Positions 50,601 through 59,217 of a DNA stretch of 64,000 nt are shown piece by piece (within the stretch, counting starts at the first letter, position 1; each line of letters begins with the position of its first letter). The stretch is from Pelagibacterium nitratireducens (GTDB taxonomy: Bacteria; Pseudomonadota; Alphaproteobacteria; Rhizobiales; Devosiaceae), in contig NZ_CP146275.1 of NCBI RefSeq assembly GCF_037044555.1, positions 2,212,501-2,276,500 on the forward strand. The letters are read 5' to 3'. The translations under genes and the position numbers were made by a program. The notes beneath the pieces are model-generated. The model was given only the letters and a program-made list of their open reading frames with translations, ran no database searches and had not been told where the DNA came from.

Positions 50601-51539
50601 TTATTGGACGTCGGCGCCGATGGCTTCGCCGACTTCGACGACCATCTGATTGAGCGTATAGAGACCGCCATTGACGATGTAGAAGTTCACCGGATTGACA
50701 TAGACCACCCGGTCGTTCTGCCAGGCCTTCATCTGATGGACCAGATCGTTGTCGAGCACCTGCTGGGCCGGCTGGCCCCCATCGGCGGCACCGACAGCGG
50801 CGTCACGGTCGAGCACGAACAGCCAGTCGGGATCGGTTTCGAGCAGGAATTCGAAGGAGACAGCCTCACCATGGGTGGCTTCTTCGACGTCCTCGATGAC
50901 CGGCACGACGCCAAGATCGTCATGGATCCAGCCAAAGCGCGATCCCGGTCCGAACGCGGAAATGCGGCCGCCGCTGACGCTGATGAACAGCGCATTGCCG
51001 ACGGTGGGCGCGGTTTCCTGCACGGCCGCCATATTGGCATCGACCTGGGCGATCAGTTCGGCCACTTCGGCCTGTTTGCCAAAGATTTCCCCGAGCGTTT
51101 CGGAGCGCTGCTTGATTGTGGCCGGGAAATCGGTCCAGTCGACCGACAGGTCCAGGGTGGGCGCGATTTCGGAAAGCTGGGGATAGACCGCCGAGGAGCG
51201 GCCGGCGACAAAGATCGCGTCGGGCTGTTCGGCATTGACGAGTTCGTAATCAGGCTCGAACAGCGAGCCGATCTTGAGCGCGTCGCGATACTGGCTCAGA
51301 TGGTCGGGAAAGCTGGCATCGGGTACGCCGTCGACTTCAACGCCGATGGCGGCAAGTGTGTCGATGGTCCCAAGATCATAGGCAAAGATTTTTTCGGGAA
51401 TGCCCGGCAGTACCGTTTCGCCCTGGGCGTGTTGCGCCGTGATTTCCTGCGCGGACGCTCCAGCGGTGAGGGCGAGCGAAGCCGCAAGGGCAAGGGCCGC
51501 GGTGGCGGTCCGGAAATGGTTTGAAGAATGCACGATCAC
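50601..51539 (-). CDS. Siderophore ABC transporter substrate-binding protein (YclQ/CeuE type)
   Basis: 312-residue periplasmic binding protein for ferric siderophores. The N-terminus is a signal peptide (HSSNHFRTATAALALAASLALTAGASA). Mature part: GETVLPGIPEKIFAYDLGTIDTLAAIGVEVDGVPDASFPDHLSQY... and LVNAEQPDAIFVAGRSSAVYPQLSEIAPTLDLSVDW, as in YclQ/CeuE/VctP. Starts with GTG; 51539 or 51533 are both possible and neither has a strong ribosome site. First gene of the operon binding protein, permease, permease, ATPase. Two RirA-type operators bracket its promoter. Confidence 0.91.
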   Translation of the reverse strand: MIVHSSNHFRTATAALALAASLALTAGASAQEITAQHAQGETVLPGIPEKIFAYDLGTIDTLAAIGVEVDGVPDASFPDHLSQYRDALKIGSLFEPDYELVNAEQPDAIFVAGRSSAVYPQLSEIAPTLDLSVDWTDFPATIKQRSETLGEIFGKQAEVAELIAQVDANMAAVQETAPTVGNALFISVSGGRISAFGPGSRFGWIHDDLGVVPVIEDVEEATHGEAVSFEFLLETDPDWLFVLDRDAAVGAADGGQPAQQVLDNDLVHQMKAWQNDRVVYVNPVNFYIVNGGLYTLNQMVVEVGEAIGADVQ

Positions 51540-51579
51540 AATCCAATCGTTGGCTAAGGGTCGGATGTGCAGCCAATGC

Positions 51580-51646
51580 TGACTGCAAACATCAGGTTAT
51601 TAGCCAGCATGCCGACCCGCGTCAACATAGTTGATCGCTATAATCA
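51580..51646 (-). promoter_or_regulatory. Promoter flanked by two RirA-type iron operators
   Basis: On the minus strand: TGA-N9-TCA (51632-51646), 6 bases, TTGACG -35 (51620-51625), 17 bases, TAATAA -10 (51597-51602), 2 bases, a second TGA-N9-TCA (51580-51594). The predicted transcription start falls inside the second operator, about 50 bases before the binding-protein start. The two operators are 52 bp apart, centre to centre, about five helical turns. Confidence 0.82.
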
Positions 51647-51666
51647 GGTTTTGATTTTTCGGAACG

Positions 51667-52167
51667 TTAAGTGCGCGCCTTGTCGAGCAGAACGCGGCAT
51701 TGCTCAAGAGATTCAAGCGCCGAGGCAAGGGTTTCGCGCTGCGTGTCGGATAACCCTGTCGCCTTGGGGCCTCGCTGTTCTCCGTTGTCGACCGGTGCCG
51801 CCAGGGTATGGCCGGCCTCGATTTCCACGAACTCGACGGCGTCGGCGGTTTCGGCCGGCTCCACATGAGGCTGGGGTGCGATGGGACGGATGGACCCTGT
51901 CTCGCCGATGGCCACGACATGTCTGGCGCCCTGCTCCTTGAGGATGCGCTGGACGCCCTTGATCGTGAAACCCTGGTCGTAGAGAAGGTGGCGGATACCC
52001 TTGAGCAGCTGAACGTCATCAGGGCGATAATAGCGCCGCCCACCGCCACGCTTGAGTGGCTTGATCTGCGTGAACCGCGTTTCCCAGAAACGCAGCACAT
52101 GCTGAGGTAGGTCGAGTTCGTCTGCCGCTTCGGATATCGTCCGGAAGGCGTCTGGCGATTTGTCCAA
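51667..52167 (-). CDS. MerR family transcriptional regulator
   Basis: 166 residues. An N-terminal MerR winged-helix domain reads [71 protein letters not shown]. It has no C-terminal effector domain of the metal or drug type; the remainder is a Pro/Glu-rich linker and a short helix. Start is TTG at 52167. This gene follows ihfA in many alphaproteobacteria (known context), so it belongs with the fabH-ihfA region and is not a specific regulator of the siderophore operon. Target unknown. Confidence 0.9.
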   Translation of the reverse strand: MDKSPDAFRTISEAADELDLPQHVLRFWETRFTQIKPLKRGGGRRYYRPDDVQLLKGIRHLLYDQGFTIKGVQRILKEQGARHVVAIGETGSIRPIAPQPHVEPAETADAVEFVEIEAGHTLAAPVDNGEQRGPKATGLSDTQRETLASALESLEQCRVLLDKART

Positions 52168-52190
52168 CGCAAGTGCCCCGGTAAAAGTTG

Positions 52191-52502
52191 TTATTTTCCA
52201 GATCGAACCATAGATTTGTTGATCTTGGATTTCAAGACATTGGATGGTTTGAACACAAGAACCTGCCGGGGCAGGATCGGAACCTCCTCGCCAGTCTTGG
52301 GATTCCGGCCAATTCGCTCGTTTTTCGAGCGGACCTGAAACGATCCAAAGGACGACAATTTCACATTATCGCCCGATGCCAGAGCGTCGCTGACGATCTG
52401 AAGGACGCGCTCTACAAGTTCCGCCGATTCGGTGCGCGACAAGCCGACGGACTGATAGACTGACTCGGCCAGATCGGCGCGAGTCACGGTTTTTCCCGAC
52501 AT
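52191..52502 (-). CDS. ihfA: Integration host factor alpha subunit
   Basis: 103-residue DNA-bending protein, heterodimer partner of IhfB. Sequence: [55 protein letters not shown], then the DNA-binding arm [29 protein letters not shown], which has the IHF/HU signature (GRNPKTGE). The start at 52502 is preceded by an unconserved stretch. It lies between fabH and merR, the standard alphaproteobacterial order. The shorter HU genes are distinguishable by length and the IHF-alpha style end. Confidence 0.96.
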   Translation of the reverse strand: MSGKTVTRADLAESVYQSVGLSRTESAELVERVLQIVSDALASGDNVKLSSFGSFQVRSKNERIGRNPKTGEEVPILPRQVLVFKPSNVLKSKINKSMVRSGK

Positions 52503-52586
52503 GGTGTTCCCCTCAATCTCATTGAGACCCGCAACAGCCCCCAAGATTTCAACCACTTAACGCCCAAATTGGATCGGGGTCAACGC

Positions 52587-53564
52587 CTACCACACAATGA
52601 GCGCGGCGCCCCAGGTGAACCCGCCGCCCATCGCTTCGATCATCACCAGATCGCCTTTCTTGATTCGTCCGTCCTCGCTGGCCACCCACAGAGCCAGTGG
52701 CACGGAGGCAGCCGAGGTGTTGGCGTGCTTGTCCACGGTCACGATGGTCTTGGCTTCGGGAATGCCGAGCTTGCGGCCCGCGCCATCGATAATGCGCTTG
52801 TTGGCCTGATGGGGAACAAACCAGTCGAGATCTTCGGTCGTCTTGCCGGTCTTGGCCAGAACCTCTTCTATAACGTCGGAGATCATGCCCACGGCGTGCT
52901 TGAACACTTCGCGGCCCTCCATGCGCAGATGCCCGATCGACTGGGTGGTCGAAACACCGCCATCGACATAAAGCTTGTCCCAATGACTGCCATCGGTGCG
53001 CAGGCTCGAGACCAGGATGCCGTTTTCCGGGGCGTCATCGGCCACCTCCTGCGCTTCGAGAATTATGGCCCCGGCCCCGTCGCCGAACAGCACGCAGGTG
53101 GTTCTGTCGTTCCAGTCGAGGATGCGCGAGGCGGTTTCGGCGCCGATCACCAGCGCCCGCTTGGCCATGCCTGTCTTGAGGTAGCTGTCGGCCGTCGCCA
53201 CGCCGAACACGAAGCCCGAGCACACGGCCTGCACGTCGAAGGCCGAGCCTTTGGTAATGCCGAGCTTTTGCTGCAGGATGGCCGCCGTCGCCGGAAAGGT
53301 GCGATCGGGGGTCGTTGTACCCACGACGATCAGATCGATCTCGCTGGCGTCCATCCCGGCATTTTCGAGCGCACGCTGCGCGGCAACCAGGGCAAGATCG
53401 GAGGTGTATTCGCCTTCCGCGGCGATGTGACGCTGCCGGATGCCAGTGCGCTGCACGATCCACTCGTCCGAGGTATCGACGATTTTGGCCAGGTCGTCAT
53501 TGGACATAACGCGTTGCGGCAGATAGCCACCAACGCCACGCACAACAGATTGGATTTTGGTCAC
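52587..53564 (-). CDS. fabH: 3-oxoacyl-ACP synthase III (beta-ketoacyl-ACP synthase III)
   Basis: 325-residue condensing enzyme that starts fatty-acid synthesis from acetyl-CoA and malonyl-ACP. Catalytic triad is visible: Cys115 in [11 protein letters not shown], His252 in VPHQANKRI and Asn282 in [23 protein letters not shown] closes the protein as in FabH. Starts with GTG overlapping the plsX stop (GTGA, 53561-53564), so translation is coupled. Standard plsX-fabH-ihfA-merR group. Confidence 0.97.
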   Translation of the reverse strand: MTKIQSVVRGVGGYLPQRVMSNDDLAKIVDTSDEWIVQRTGIRQRHIAAEGEYTSDLALVAAQRALENAGMDASEIDLIVVGTTTPDRTFPATAAILQQKLGITKGSAFDVQAVCSGFVFGVATADSYLKTGMAKRALVIGAETASRILDWNDRTTCVLFGDGAGAIILEAQEVADDAPENGILVSSLRTDGSHWDKLYVDGGVSTTQSIGHLRMEGREVFKHAVGMISDVIEEVLAKTGKTTEDLDWFVPHQANKRIIDGAGRKLGIPEAKTIVTVDKHANTSAASVPLALWVASEDGRIKKGDLVMIEAMGGGFTWGAALIVW

Positions 53565-54628
53565 GCGGAAGGTGCCTCCAGATTGGACGGTTCTGCCGGC
53601 AGGGCCAGCGCGGGGAAGCGTTTCATGCCTTCCCCGATCTTTGCGAGGAGATCGTTGCGGGCCATTTCATAGGCGACGCTGAGTGCGCTTTTGTAGCCGA
53701 TCTCGTCAGTTCCACCATGGCTCTTGATAACGACACCATTGAGGCCGAGAAAAACCCCCCCGTTTACGGTGCGCGGGTCCATCTTTGAGCGGATGGCATT
53801 GAGCGCGCCGCGCGCGAACACCGCGCCGATCTTGCTCATCAGCGAAGAGGTCATGGCGTTGCGCAGATAGGTGCCGACCTGCCGGGCGGTGCCTTCGGCC
53901 GTCTTGAGCGCGATATTGCCGGTAAACCCTTCGGTGACCACCACATCGACGGTGCCCTTGCCCAGATCGTCGCCCTCGACGAACCCCTTGTAGGTAAATC
54001 CTGCACCCGAGGTCTCGGCAAGGATCTTGCCGGCATCCTTGACCCATTCATTGCCCTTGGCCTCCTCGACGCCGACGTTGAGGAGACCGATGGTGGGGCT
54101 TTCGATATCGAACAGGGCGCGGGCCAGCGCCGAGCCCAGGATCGAGAAATCGACCAGTTGCTGGGCGTCGGCCCCGATGGTCGCGCCCACGTCGAGCACG
54201 ACGATGTCGGAGCGAAGTGTCGGCCAGATCGCCGAAATCGCCGGGCGGGAAATGCCTTCCATGGTGCGCAGGCAGAAGGTCGCCATGGCCATCAGCGCGC
54301 CGGTATTGCCGCCTGAGATCGCCACGTCGGCCTCTCCGTCCTTGACCGACTGGATGGTCGCCCACATCGAGGAGGTGCCCCTGCCCTTGCGCAGCGCCTG
54401 GCTGGGCTTGTCATCCATGGTGATGACGTTTTCGCTGTGCCGGATCTGCGAGACGGCCTTGAGTTCTGAAAATTCTTCGAGCAGAGGGGTCAGCACCTCC
54501 TCGCGCCCGTGAAAAATAAACCGTGCATCGGGATGTTCGCGAAGCAGCAATTTGGCGCCATGCAGCGGAGCACGCGGCGCGTTGTCCCCGCCCATTGCGT
54601 CGACGGAGATCGTTATGGTTTCAGTCAT
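53561..54628 (-). CDS. plsX: Phosphate acyltransferase PlsX
   Basis: 355-residue enzyme that makes acyl-phosphate from acyl-ACP for phospholipid synthesis (peripheral membrane, PlsX/PlsY pathway). Signatures: [25 protein letters not shown] at the N-terminus, [38 protein letters not shown] and [26 protein letters not shown]. Length normal. Shares a transcript with yceD upstream and fabH downstream. Confidence 0.97.
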   Translation of the reverse strand: MTETITISVDAMGGDNAPRAPLHGAKLLLREHPDARFIFHGREEVLTPLLEEFSELKAVSQIRHSENVITMDDKPSQALRKGRGTSSMWATIQSVKDGEADVAISGGNTGALMAMATFCLRTMEGISRPAISAIWPTLRSDIVVLDVGATIGADAQQLVDFSILGSALARALFDIESPTIGLLNVGVEEAKGNEWVKDAGKILAETSGAGFTYKGFVEGDDLGKGTVDVVVTEGFTGNIALKTAEGTARQVGTYLRNAMTSSLMSKIGAVFARGALNAIRSKMDPRTVNGGVFLGLNGVVIKSHGGTDEIGYKSALSVAYEMARNDLLAKIGEGMKRFPALALPAEPSNLEAPSA

Positions 54629-54696
54629 TGCCTGCCTTGAAACGTTCCCGAAAATCGGCGCTCACCATAGTCATTGGAGCCCGCCATGCAAGCCCG

Positions 54697-55236
54697 TCAA
54701 TCCTTCTTGAGCGCCTTGAGCGCGGCAAACGGAGAGAGTTCGGCCGGATCGTCGCCCGTCAGATCGTCGGTCAGTTCGGCGCCGGGCTTGCGCGGGTAGA
54801 GGTCGATAGCAAGCGCGAAGACTTCAAGGACCAGATCGGCCAGATCGATTTCATCGCCCTCGAAATAATCAGGGAGATCGTCGTCCTCGAGATTGACGAA
54901 GATTTCGGCACCAGCGGTCGCTTCGCTCGCCTCATCGTGACCGGGCAGAAAAACCCGATCGATCGGCTCGCTGATCTGTTGGGTCACCGGATCGCCGCTC
55001 ACAACGCAAGGCTGGACCACAGTGCCATTGACATGGCCCTTGGCCTGGATGCCGCCGCGAAACCGGGTCGCTGTGACCTCGGCGGAAAATGCCGTGACCT
55101 CGCTCACCTTGAGCCGGTCGGCCAGCACCGCCCGCTGTTCGGCATCGGTCTGGATGGAAACGATCCGGCCGGCTGCCGGGATCTTGTCGATCCTGACCTT
55201 GGCATCGAGATCGAATTCATCGGGGCGTTGGCTCAT
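54697..55236 (-). CDS. YceD family (DUF177) protein
   Basis: 179 residues. Start at 55236 (MSQRPDEFDLDAKVRIDKIP) overlaps the preceding stop as ATGA (55233-55236). The DUF177 pattern is VTQQISEPIDRVFLPG and VNLEDDDLPDYFEGDEIDLADLVLEVFALAIDLYPRKPGAE. YceD proteins are often found beside rpmF and the fatty-acid genes and are linked to 23S rRNA or L32 metabolism. Here rpmF is absent from the window and plsX follows. Exact role not established. Confidence 0.9.
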   Translation of the reverse strand: MSQRPDEFDLDAKVRIDKIPAAGRIVSIQTDAEQRAVLADRLKVSEVTAFSAEVTATRFRGGIQAKGHVNGTVVQPCVVSGDPVTQQISEPIDRVFLPGHDEASEATAGAEIFVNLEDDDLPDYFEGDEIDLADLVLEVFALAIDLYPRKPGAELTDDLTGDDPAELSPFAALKALKKD

Positions 55237-55760
55237 TTGGGATCTCCGAACGTCACGCTGCCGGCCATGATCTGCCCGACAGGTTGGGATTTGAGCGTCT
55301 GGTCGCACTCCAGAATATAATCGGCAAACCGCTCGGTCTGCGGATGGGTTGCACCGTCGTGAAAATTCCGGGACACAAAATCGATGAGCCGCGCCCGATC
55401 CCCCGAATCCAGAATCGAGGAGAGATTGGACAACATGCCGTAAAACAGGCTCCCCATCTTTTCGATCCGCTTGCCGACGGAAAGATCGCCCACCCCCATT
55501 TCACGCAGCGAACGATCCATGTCATGGAAAAAGCAGTCGAACACGTTCTGGGAAAAATCCCTGCTTTGCCGTTCGCTCGAGCGCAAACGCCGGAAAACGA
55601 GGGCCGCGTGCAGGCTGATCATGTCGAACCGGCCGGTCAGCGTGTCGGCCACGCCCCATTGTGCATAGAAAATCTCGCGCCGGGATTGCGCCACAATGGC
55701 ATTATAGACGGCATAGACGGGCTCGGAGAGCTTGGGCTTGCGAAATAAGGACAGGATCAT
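55233..55760 (-). CDS. Ubiquinol-cytochrome c chaperone family protein
   Basis: 175-residue protein of the Ubiq_cyt_C_chap family (CBP3/UQCC1-like), which helps assembly of cytochrome b in the bc1 complex. Start at 55760 (MILSLFRKPKLSEPVYAVYNAIVAQSRREIFYAQWGVADTLTGRFDMISLHAALVF) is chosen as the family N-terminus; GTG 55775 is upstream. FFHDMDRSLREMGVGDLSVGKRIEKMG is characteristic. The gene precedes yceD in the same direction, a frequent alphaproteobacterial order. Inner-membrane or cytoplasmic role. Confidence 0.9.
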   Translation of the reverse strand: MILSLFRKPKLSEPVYAVYNAIVAQSRREIFYAQWGVADTLTGRFDMISLHAALVFRRLRSSERQSRDFSQNVFDCFFHDMDRSLREMGVGDLSVGKRIEKMGSLFYGMLSNLSSILDSGDRARLIDFVSRNFHDGATHPQTERFADYILECDQTLKSQPVGQIMAGSVTFGDPK

Positions 55761-55912
55761 TTCTTGGGGTCTCACAACGAGAAAAGCTGGCCGGTCGCAT
55801 GCTCAATTCGATTGGCGGCTTGCCAGAGTCGTGCCCGGACGGCTAAACAACACCAAAATCCCTGGCGCTTTGTCGCGAGGCTATAGTCGAGAGAGCTGAG
55901 GAAAGTCAATTC

Positions 55913-56359
55913 ATGACCCTGCGTCCCGCCCTTGTCCGCCTGTCCCCTATTGCCGCGGCAATTGCCCTTGGCCTGACCCTGTCGGCCTGTTCGGGAACCG
56001 GATTGGTTTCCCAACGTACCCAGGGCTATGTGCTGCCCGACGATGCCATCACCCAGGTCCGACCGGGCTCGAGCCAGGACTTCGTCCGCATCGTTCTCGG
56101 ATCGCCACAGACGACCAGCACCTTTGGTGGCGAAACGGCCTGGTACTATGTCGAGACGAAAGTCACCCAGACGGCGTTCGGCCTGACCAGCATTCAGGAG
56201 CGCACGGTGCTGGCCGTCTATTTCGGTGCCGACGGGCGGGTTACCGACCGCGCGCTCTATTCGCTTGAGGACGGTCGGGCCTTTGCCATCGAGCAGCGCC
56301 GCACCGGATCGTTCGGCGAAGACCGCAACTTCGTGGAATCGCTGCTGGCCTCAATCTGA
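55913..56359 (+). CDS. bamE: Outer membrane protein assembly factor BamE (SmpA/OmlA)
   Basis: 148-residue lipoprotein of the BAM complex, located on the inner face of the outer membrane. Signal peptide and lipobox: LGLTLSAC (Cys26). The BamE fold is seen in LPDDAITQVRPGSSQDFVRIVLGSPQTTSTFGGETAWYYVETKVTQTAFGL and the end RTVLAVYFGADGRVTDRALYSLEDGRAF. Divergent from the bc1 chaperone gene. Convergent with an MFS permease, with a 9-base overlap of the two stops. Confidence 0.93.
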   Translation: MTLRPALVRLSPIAAAIALGLTLSACSGTGLVSQRTQGYVLPDDAITQVRPGSSQDFVRIVLGSPQTTSTFGGETAWYYVETKVTQTAFGLTSIQERTVLAVYFGADGRVTDRALYSLEDGRAFAIEQRRTGSFGEDRNFVESLLASI

Positions 56360-57550
56360 GGCCAGCGCCTGCCGGCCGATGCGGCGGGTGCGCAGATCGT
56401 CCCAGCCCAAAAGCAGAATGGCCGAAACCGCGATCGGCAGCGCTATCAGGTTGACCGCTTCCCAGCCGAAAAAGTTCAGCGCCAGCCCGGCGCCGATCGA
56501 GCCTATGGCGTTCGAGCCGAACACCAGTTGTTCGTTGAGCGCCTGAACCTTGGCCCCCTCTTCAGGCCGGTAGCTTTTGGTCAGCAGCACCGTCGAGCCG
56601 ATAAAACCGAAATTCCAGCCCATCCCGAGCAACACCAGTCCGAGATCGAAATGGAACGTGGTGGTGCCCATGAGCGCCGTGCCCACGCTGAAAATAATCA
56701 GCAGCATGCCGATTGCTACTGTCAGGTGGGTCCCGATGCGCTTGATGATTTCGCCGGTGACAAAGCTGGGCGCAAACATGGCCACGATATGCCACTGAAT
56801 GGCGTTGGCCGCATCGGCGGGCGCGTGCCCGCATAGATGCACCATGGCAAGCGGCGCGGCGACCATGACAAAGGTCATGAGCGAAAAACTCGCCATGCCC
56901 GTCAGCACCGGCACGAACACCGCCGGGGTCCGGATCATGGCTTTGAGCGGGCGCCCCTGCTCGGATACGGGCCGTTTGGCCTCGCCTTTCGGCAAGCGCG
57001 TAAAGCTGAGAAGCAGCATGGATACCAGCGACAGGCCCGCCAGCGCAATGAACGAGCCGGCATAAAGGGCGTCAGGTATGGCTTCGGAGGTTATTGAAGC
57101 CAGCCGTGGGCCGAGGAAGCCCGCCAGCACCCCGCCGAAGAGCACCCAGGACACGGCACGCGCCTTGGCGCTTTCAGGAACGCTGTCGGCGGCCGCGAAG
57201 CGATATTGCTGGCCGAAGGCTCCCGCAGCGCCAATCAGCAGCATCGAGGCCGAAAAGATCAGGAAGCTGTCGAGATAGATGCCAAGGGCAGCCAGAAGAC
57301 CACCACACCCGGCAATTGCGGCCCCGAGCAGGAAGCCGCGCGTGCGGCCCAGCCGATGCAGTGCGAGGGCCGCCGGCCCGGCCATCAATGCAACGCCGAG
57401 AATCATCGCGGTGGTCGGCAGTGTTGCAAAGGCCGGATCGAAAGCGAGATAGGCGCCGGCCAGAGCACCGACCGCCATCACCATGCCCTGTGACGACCCC
57501 GCGATGGCCTGCGCACCGGAAAGAAAGAAGATGTTGCGCATACTGGCCAT
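56351..57550 (-). CDS. Major facilitator superfamily transporter
   Basis: 399-residue inner-membrane protein with about twelve hydrophobic segments in two halves (NIFFLSGAQAIAGSSQGMVMAVGALAGAYLAF at the start; LLGMGWNFGFIGSTVLLTKSYRPEEGAKVQALNEQLVFGSNAIGSIGAGLALNFFG near the end). The central linker KGEAKRPVSEQGRPLKAMIRTP separates the halves. Substrate is not predictable; the sequence is unlike the well-known sugar or drug families. Follows nusB on the same strand, about 15 bases after its stop. Confidence 0.88.
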   Translation of the reverse strand: MASMRNIFFLSGAQAIAGSSQGMVMAVGALAGAYLAFDPAFATLPTTAMILGVALMAGPAALALHRLGRTRGFLLGAAIAGCGGLLAALGIYLDSFLIFSASMLLIGAAGAFGQQYRFAAADSVPESAKARAVSWVLFGGVLAGFLGPRLASITSEAIPDALYAGSFIALAGLSLVSMLLLSFTRLPKGEAKRPVSEQGRPLKAMIRTPAVFVPVLTGMASFSLMTFVMVAAPLAMVHLCGHAPADAANAIQWHIVAMFAPSFVTGEIIKRIGTHLTVAIGMLLIIFSVGTALMGTTTFHFDLGLVLLGMGWNFGFIGSTVLLTKSYRPEEGAKVQALNEQLVFGSNAIGSIGAGLALNFFGWEAVNLIALPIAVSAILLLGWDDLRTRRIGRQALASD

Positions 57551-57567
57551 GGCGATGCTTTCAGGAC

Positions 57568-58059
57568 TCAGGCGTTGGGGTTTTCGCCGCCACCATAGCC
57601 CTCGGAATATTTTCGCGCCACGGCGTCGAGCACGCCATTGACCATGCCGGGCACTTCGTCCTCGTAAAAGGCGTTGGCGACGTCCACATATTCGCGGATC
57701 ACCACCTTGAAGGGGATGTCCTTGCGCATGGTGAGTTCGAACACCCCGGCGCGCAGAAGCGCCCGAAGCGTCGCGTCGATGCGGGTCATGGGCCAGCCCC
57801 TCTGCAGGGCCGTGTTGATGACCGGATCGAGCTTGACCTGATTGGCGACGACCCCGCGCACGATGTGGCGGAAATAATCGGCATCGGCGGGCAGATACTG
57901 CTCACCCTCCAGTTCGCGCCCCAGCCGAAAACTTTCGAACTGGCTGAGCGTCTCTTCCAGCGTCTGTTCGCCCACATCCATCTGATAGAGGGCCTGAACG
58001 GCGGCGAGGCGGGCCGATCCGCGCTGATTTGCAGGCCTAGGCTCGTTCTGGTCGGCCAT
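57568..58059 (-). CDS. nusB: Transcription antitermination factor NusB
   Basis: 163-residue RNA-binding protein that binds boxA with NusE (S10) for rRNA antitermination. Signatures: RGSARLAAVQALYQMDVGEQTLEE at the start, IDATLRALLRAGVFELTMRKDIPFKVVIREYVDVANAFYEDEVPGMVNGVLDAVARKY at the end. The N-terminal 10 residues (MADQNEPRPA) are typical of the family in alphaproteobacteria. It starts 3 bases after ribH, the classic ribH-nusB pair. Confidence 0.97.
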   Translation of the reverse strand: MADQNEPRPANQRGSARLAAVQALYQMDVGEQTLEETLSQFESFRLGRELEGEQYLPADADYFRHIVRGVVANQVKLDPVINTALQRGWPMTRIDATLRALLRAGVFELTMRKDIPFKVVIREYVDVANAFYEDEVPGMVNGVLDAVARKYSEGYGGGENPNA

Positions 58060-58062
58060 CGA

Positions 58063-58548
58063 TCAATCCTCCATCAGCAGCGCACGCAGCGCCGCCATGG
58101 TCATGGCGGCAACAGCCGCGCCGCCGCCCTTGTTCTGATCGGAGACCCTGGCGCGTGCCCAGGCCTGCGCTTCATTTTCGACGGTCAGAATGCCATTGCC
58201 CAGCGCGATCCCGTCGGCGACCGAGAGATCCATCAGCGCCCGCGCGCTTTCTCCCGAGACGATCTCGTAATGGGTTGTCTCGCCCCGGATGACGCAGCCG
58301 AGCGCCACATAGCCATCATATTCGTCACCCTTGAGTTCAGACGCCATGGCAATCGCAGCGGGGATTTCCAGCGCGCCGGGAACGGTCAGCACCTCGTAGG
58401 TCGCGCCGGCCTTCTCAAAGGCCGTCGTCGCGCCTTCAAGCAGGGCGTCGGCGAGTTCGGTATAAAAGCGGGCCTCAACGATGAGGTAATGCTGGCCTTC
58501 GGCCGAGCCGGGCGCAATCGCGAAAATGTCGCCAGAACTGGCCATCAT
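58063..58548 (-). CDS. ribH: 6,7-dimethyl-8-ribityllumazine synthase
   Basis: 161-residue enzyme of riboflavin synthesis that condenses the pyrimidine and the butanone phosphate. Signatures: [33 protein letters not shown], and the catalytic His93 in [25 protein letters not shown]. Full length. Part of the glyA-nrdR-ribD-ribE-ribH-nusB group. No FMN riboswitch was recognised in the upstream gap of 59 bases. Confidence 0.97.
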   Translation of the reverse strand: MMASSGDIFAIAPGSAEGQHYLIVEARFYTELADALLEGATTAFEKAGATYEVLTVPGALEIPAAIAMASELKGDEYDGYVALGCVIRGETTHYEIVSGESARALMDLSVADGIALGNGILTVENEAQAWARARVSDQNKGGGAAVAAMTMAALRALLMED

Positions 58549-58607
58549 CTAATCCTGTCGGGTTCAAAAATGCGCTGCGCCATCGGTCGTCCGGCGCTAC
58601 GCCAATT

Positions 58608-59213
58608 TTATTGGGATTTCTCCATGAGGCGCGCGGCATAGCGCGCCATCAGGTCAACTTCAAGATTTACCGCGTCGCCCTCGCCATAGTCGGGCCAGTT
58701 TGTCGCGGAAAGGGTGTGCGGGATCAGATGGACCGAAAAACGGTTGCCGTCCACCCAATTGACGGTCAGCGAGGTGCCGTTGAGCGCCACACCGCCCTTT
58801 TTGGCGATGAAATGGGACAGATCGTCCGGCGCCTGCAAGGTAAAGGTGATCTGGTCGCCGGTATCCCTGCGCTCCACGATCGTCGCCAGCCCGTCCACAT
58901 GACCGGAAACGATATGTCCGCCAAGCTCGTCCCCGACCTTGAGCGACCGTTCGAGGTTGATGCGGCGGCCCTCGGCCCAGCCGCCCACACGCGTCACATC
59001 GAGCGTCTCACGGGCCGCGAACACGTCAAACCAGTTCTGGCCGGCTTCGCTCCCTTTGTCGGTCACGGTCAGGCAGATGCCTTCGCACATGATCGAGGCG
59101 CCCAGATCTATGGTTTGCGGGTCATAGCGCGTGCCGATACGCAGCTTGCGCCCGTCATTGCGGTCTTCGACCACCAAAAGCGTGCCGATGTCGGTGATGA
59201 TGCCGGTAAACAT
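58608..59213 (-). CDS. ribE: Riboflavin synthase alpha chain
   Basis: 201-residue enzyme that dismutates two lumazine molecules to riboflavin. Two homologous barrel repeats are visible: MFTGIITDIGTLLVVEDRNDGRKLRIGTRYDP (1-32) and INLERSLKVGDELGGHIVSGHVDGLATIVERRDTGDQ (about 95-130), each followed by an S/T-rich loop (GVALNGTSLTVNWV). Start at 59213 fits the conserved MFTGII. Downstream of ribD by 4 bases. Confidence 0.96.
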   Translation of the reverse strand: MFTGIITDIGTLLVVEDRNDGRKLRIGTRYDPQTIDLGASIMCEGICLTVTDKGSEAGQNWFDVFAARETLDVTRVGGWAEGRRINLERSLKVGDELGGHIVSGHVDGLATIVERRDTGDQITFTLQAPDDLSHFIAKKGGVALNGTSLTVNWVDGNRFSVHLIPHTLSATNWPDYGEGDAVNLEVDLMARYAARLMEKSQ

Positions 59214-59217
59214 GGGA

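Noticed and set aside
51667..52167. The MerR protein as the specific regulator of the neighbouring siderophore operon.
   Set aside because: merR follows ihfA in many alphaproteobacteria regardless of the downstream genes, and the siderophore promoter carries RirA-type sites rather than a MerR-type long-spacer promoter.
58549..58607. FMN riboswitch before ribH.
   Set aside because: The gap of 59 bases is too short for an FMN aptamer, and none of its conserved core segments is seen.
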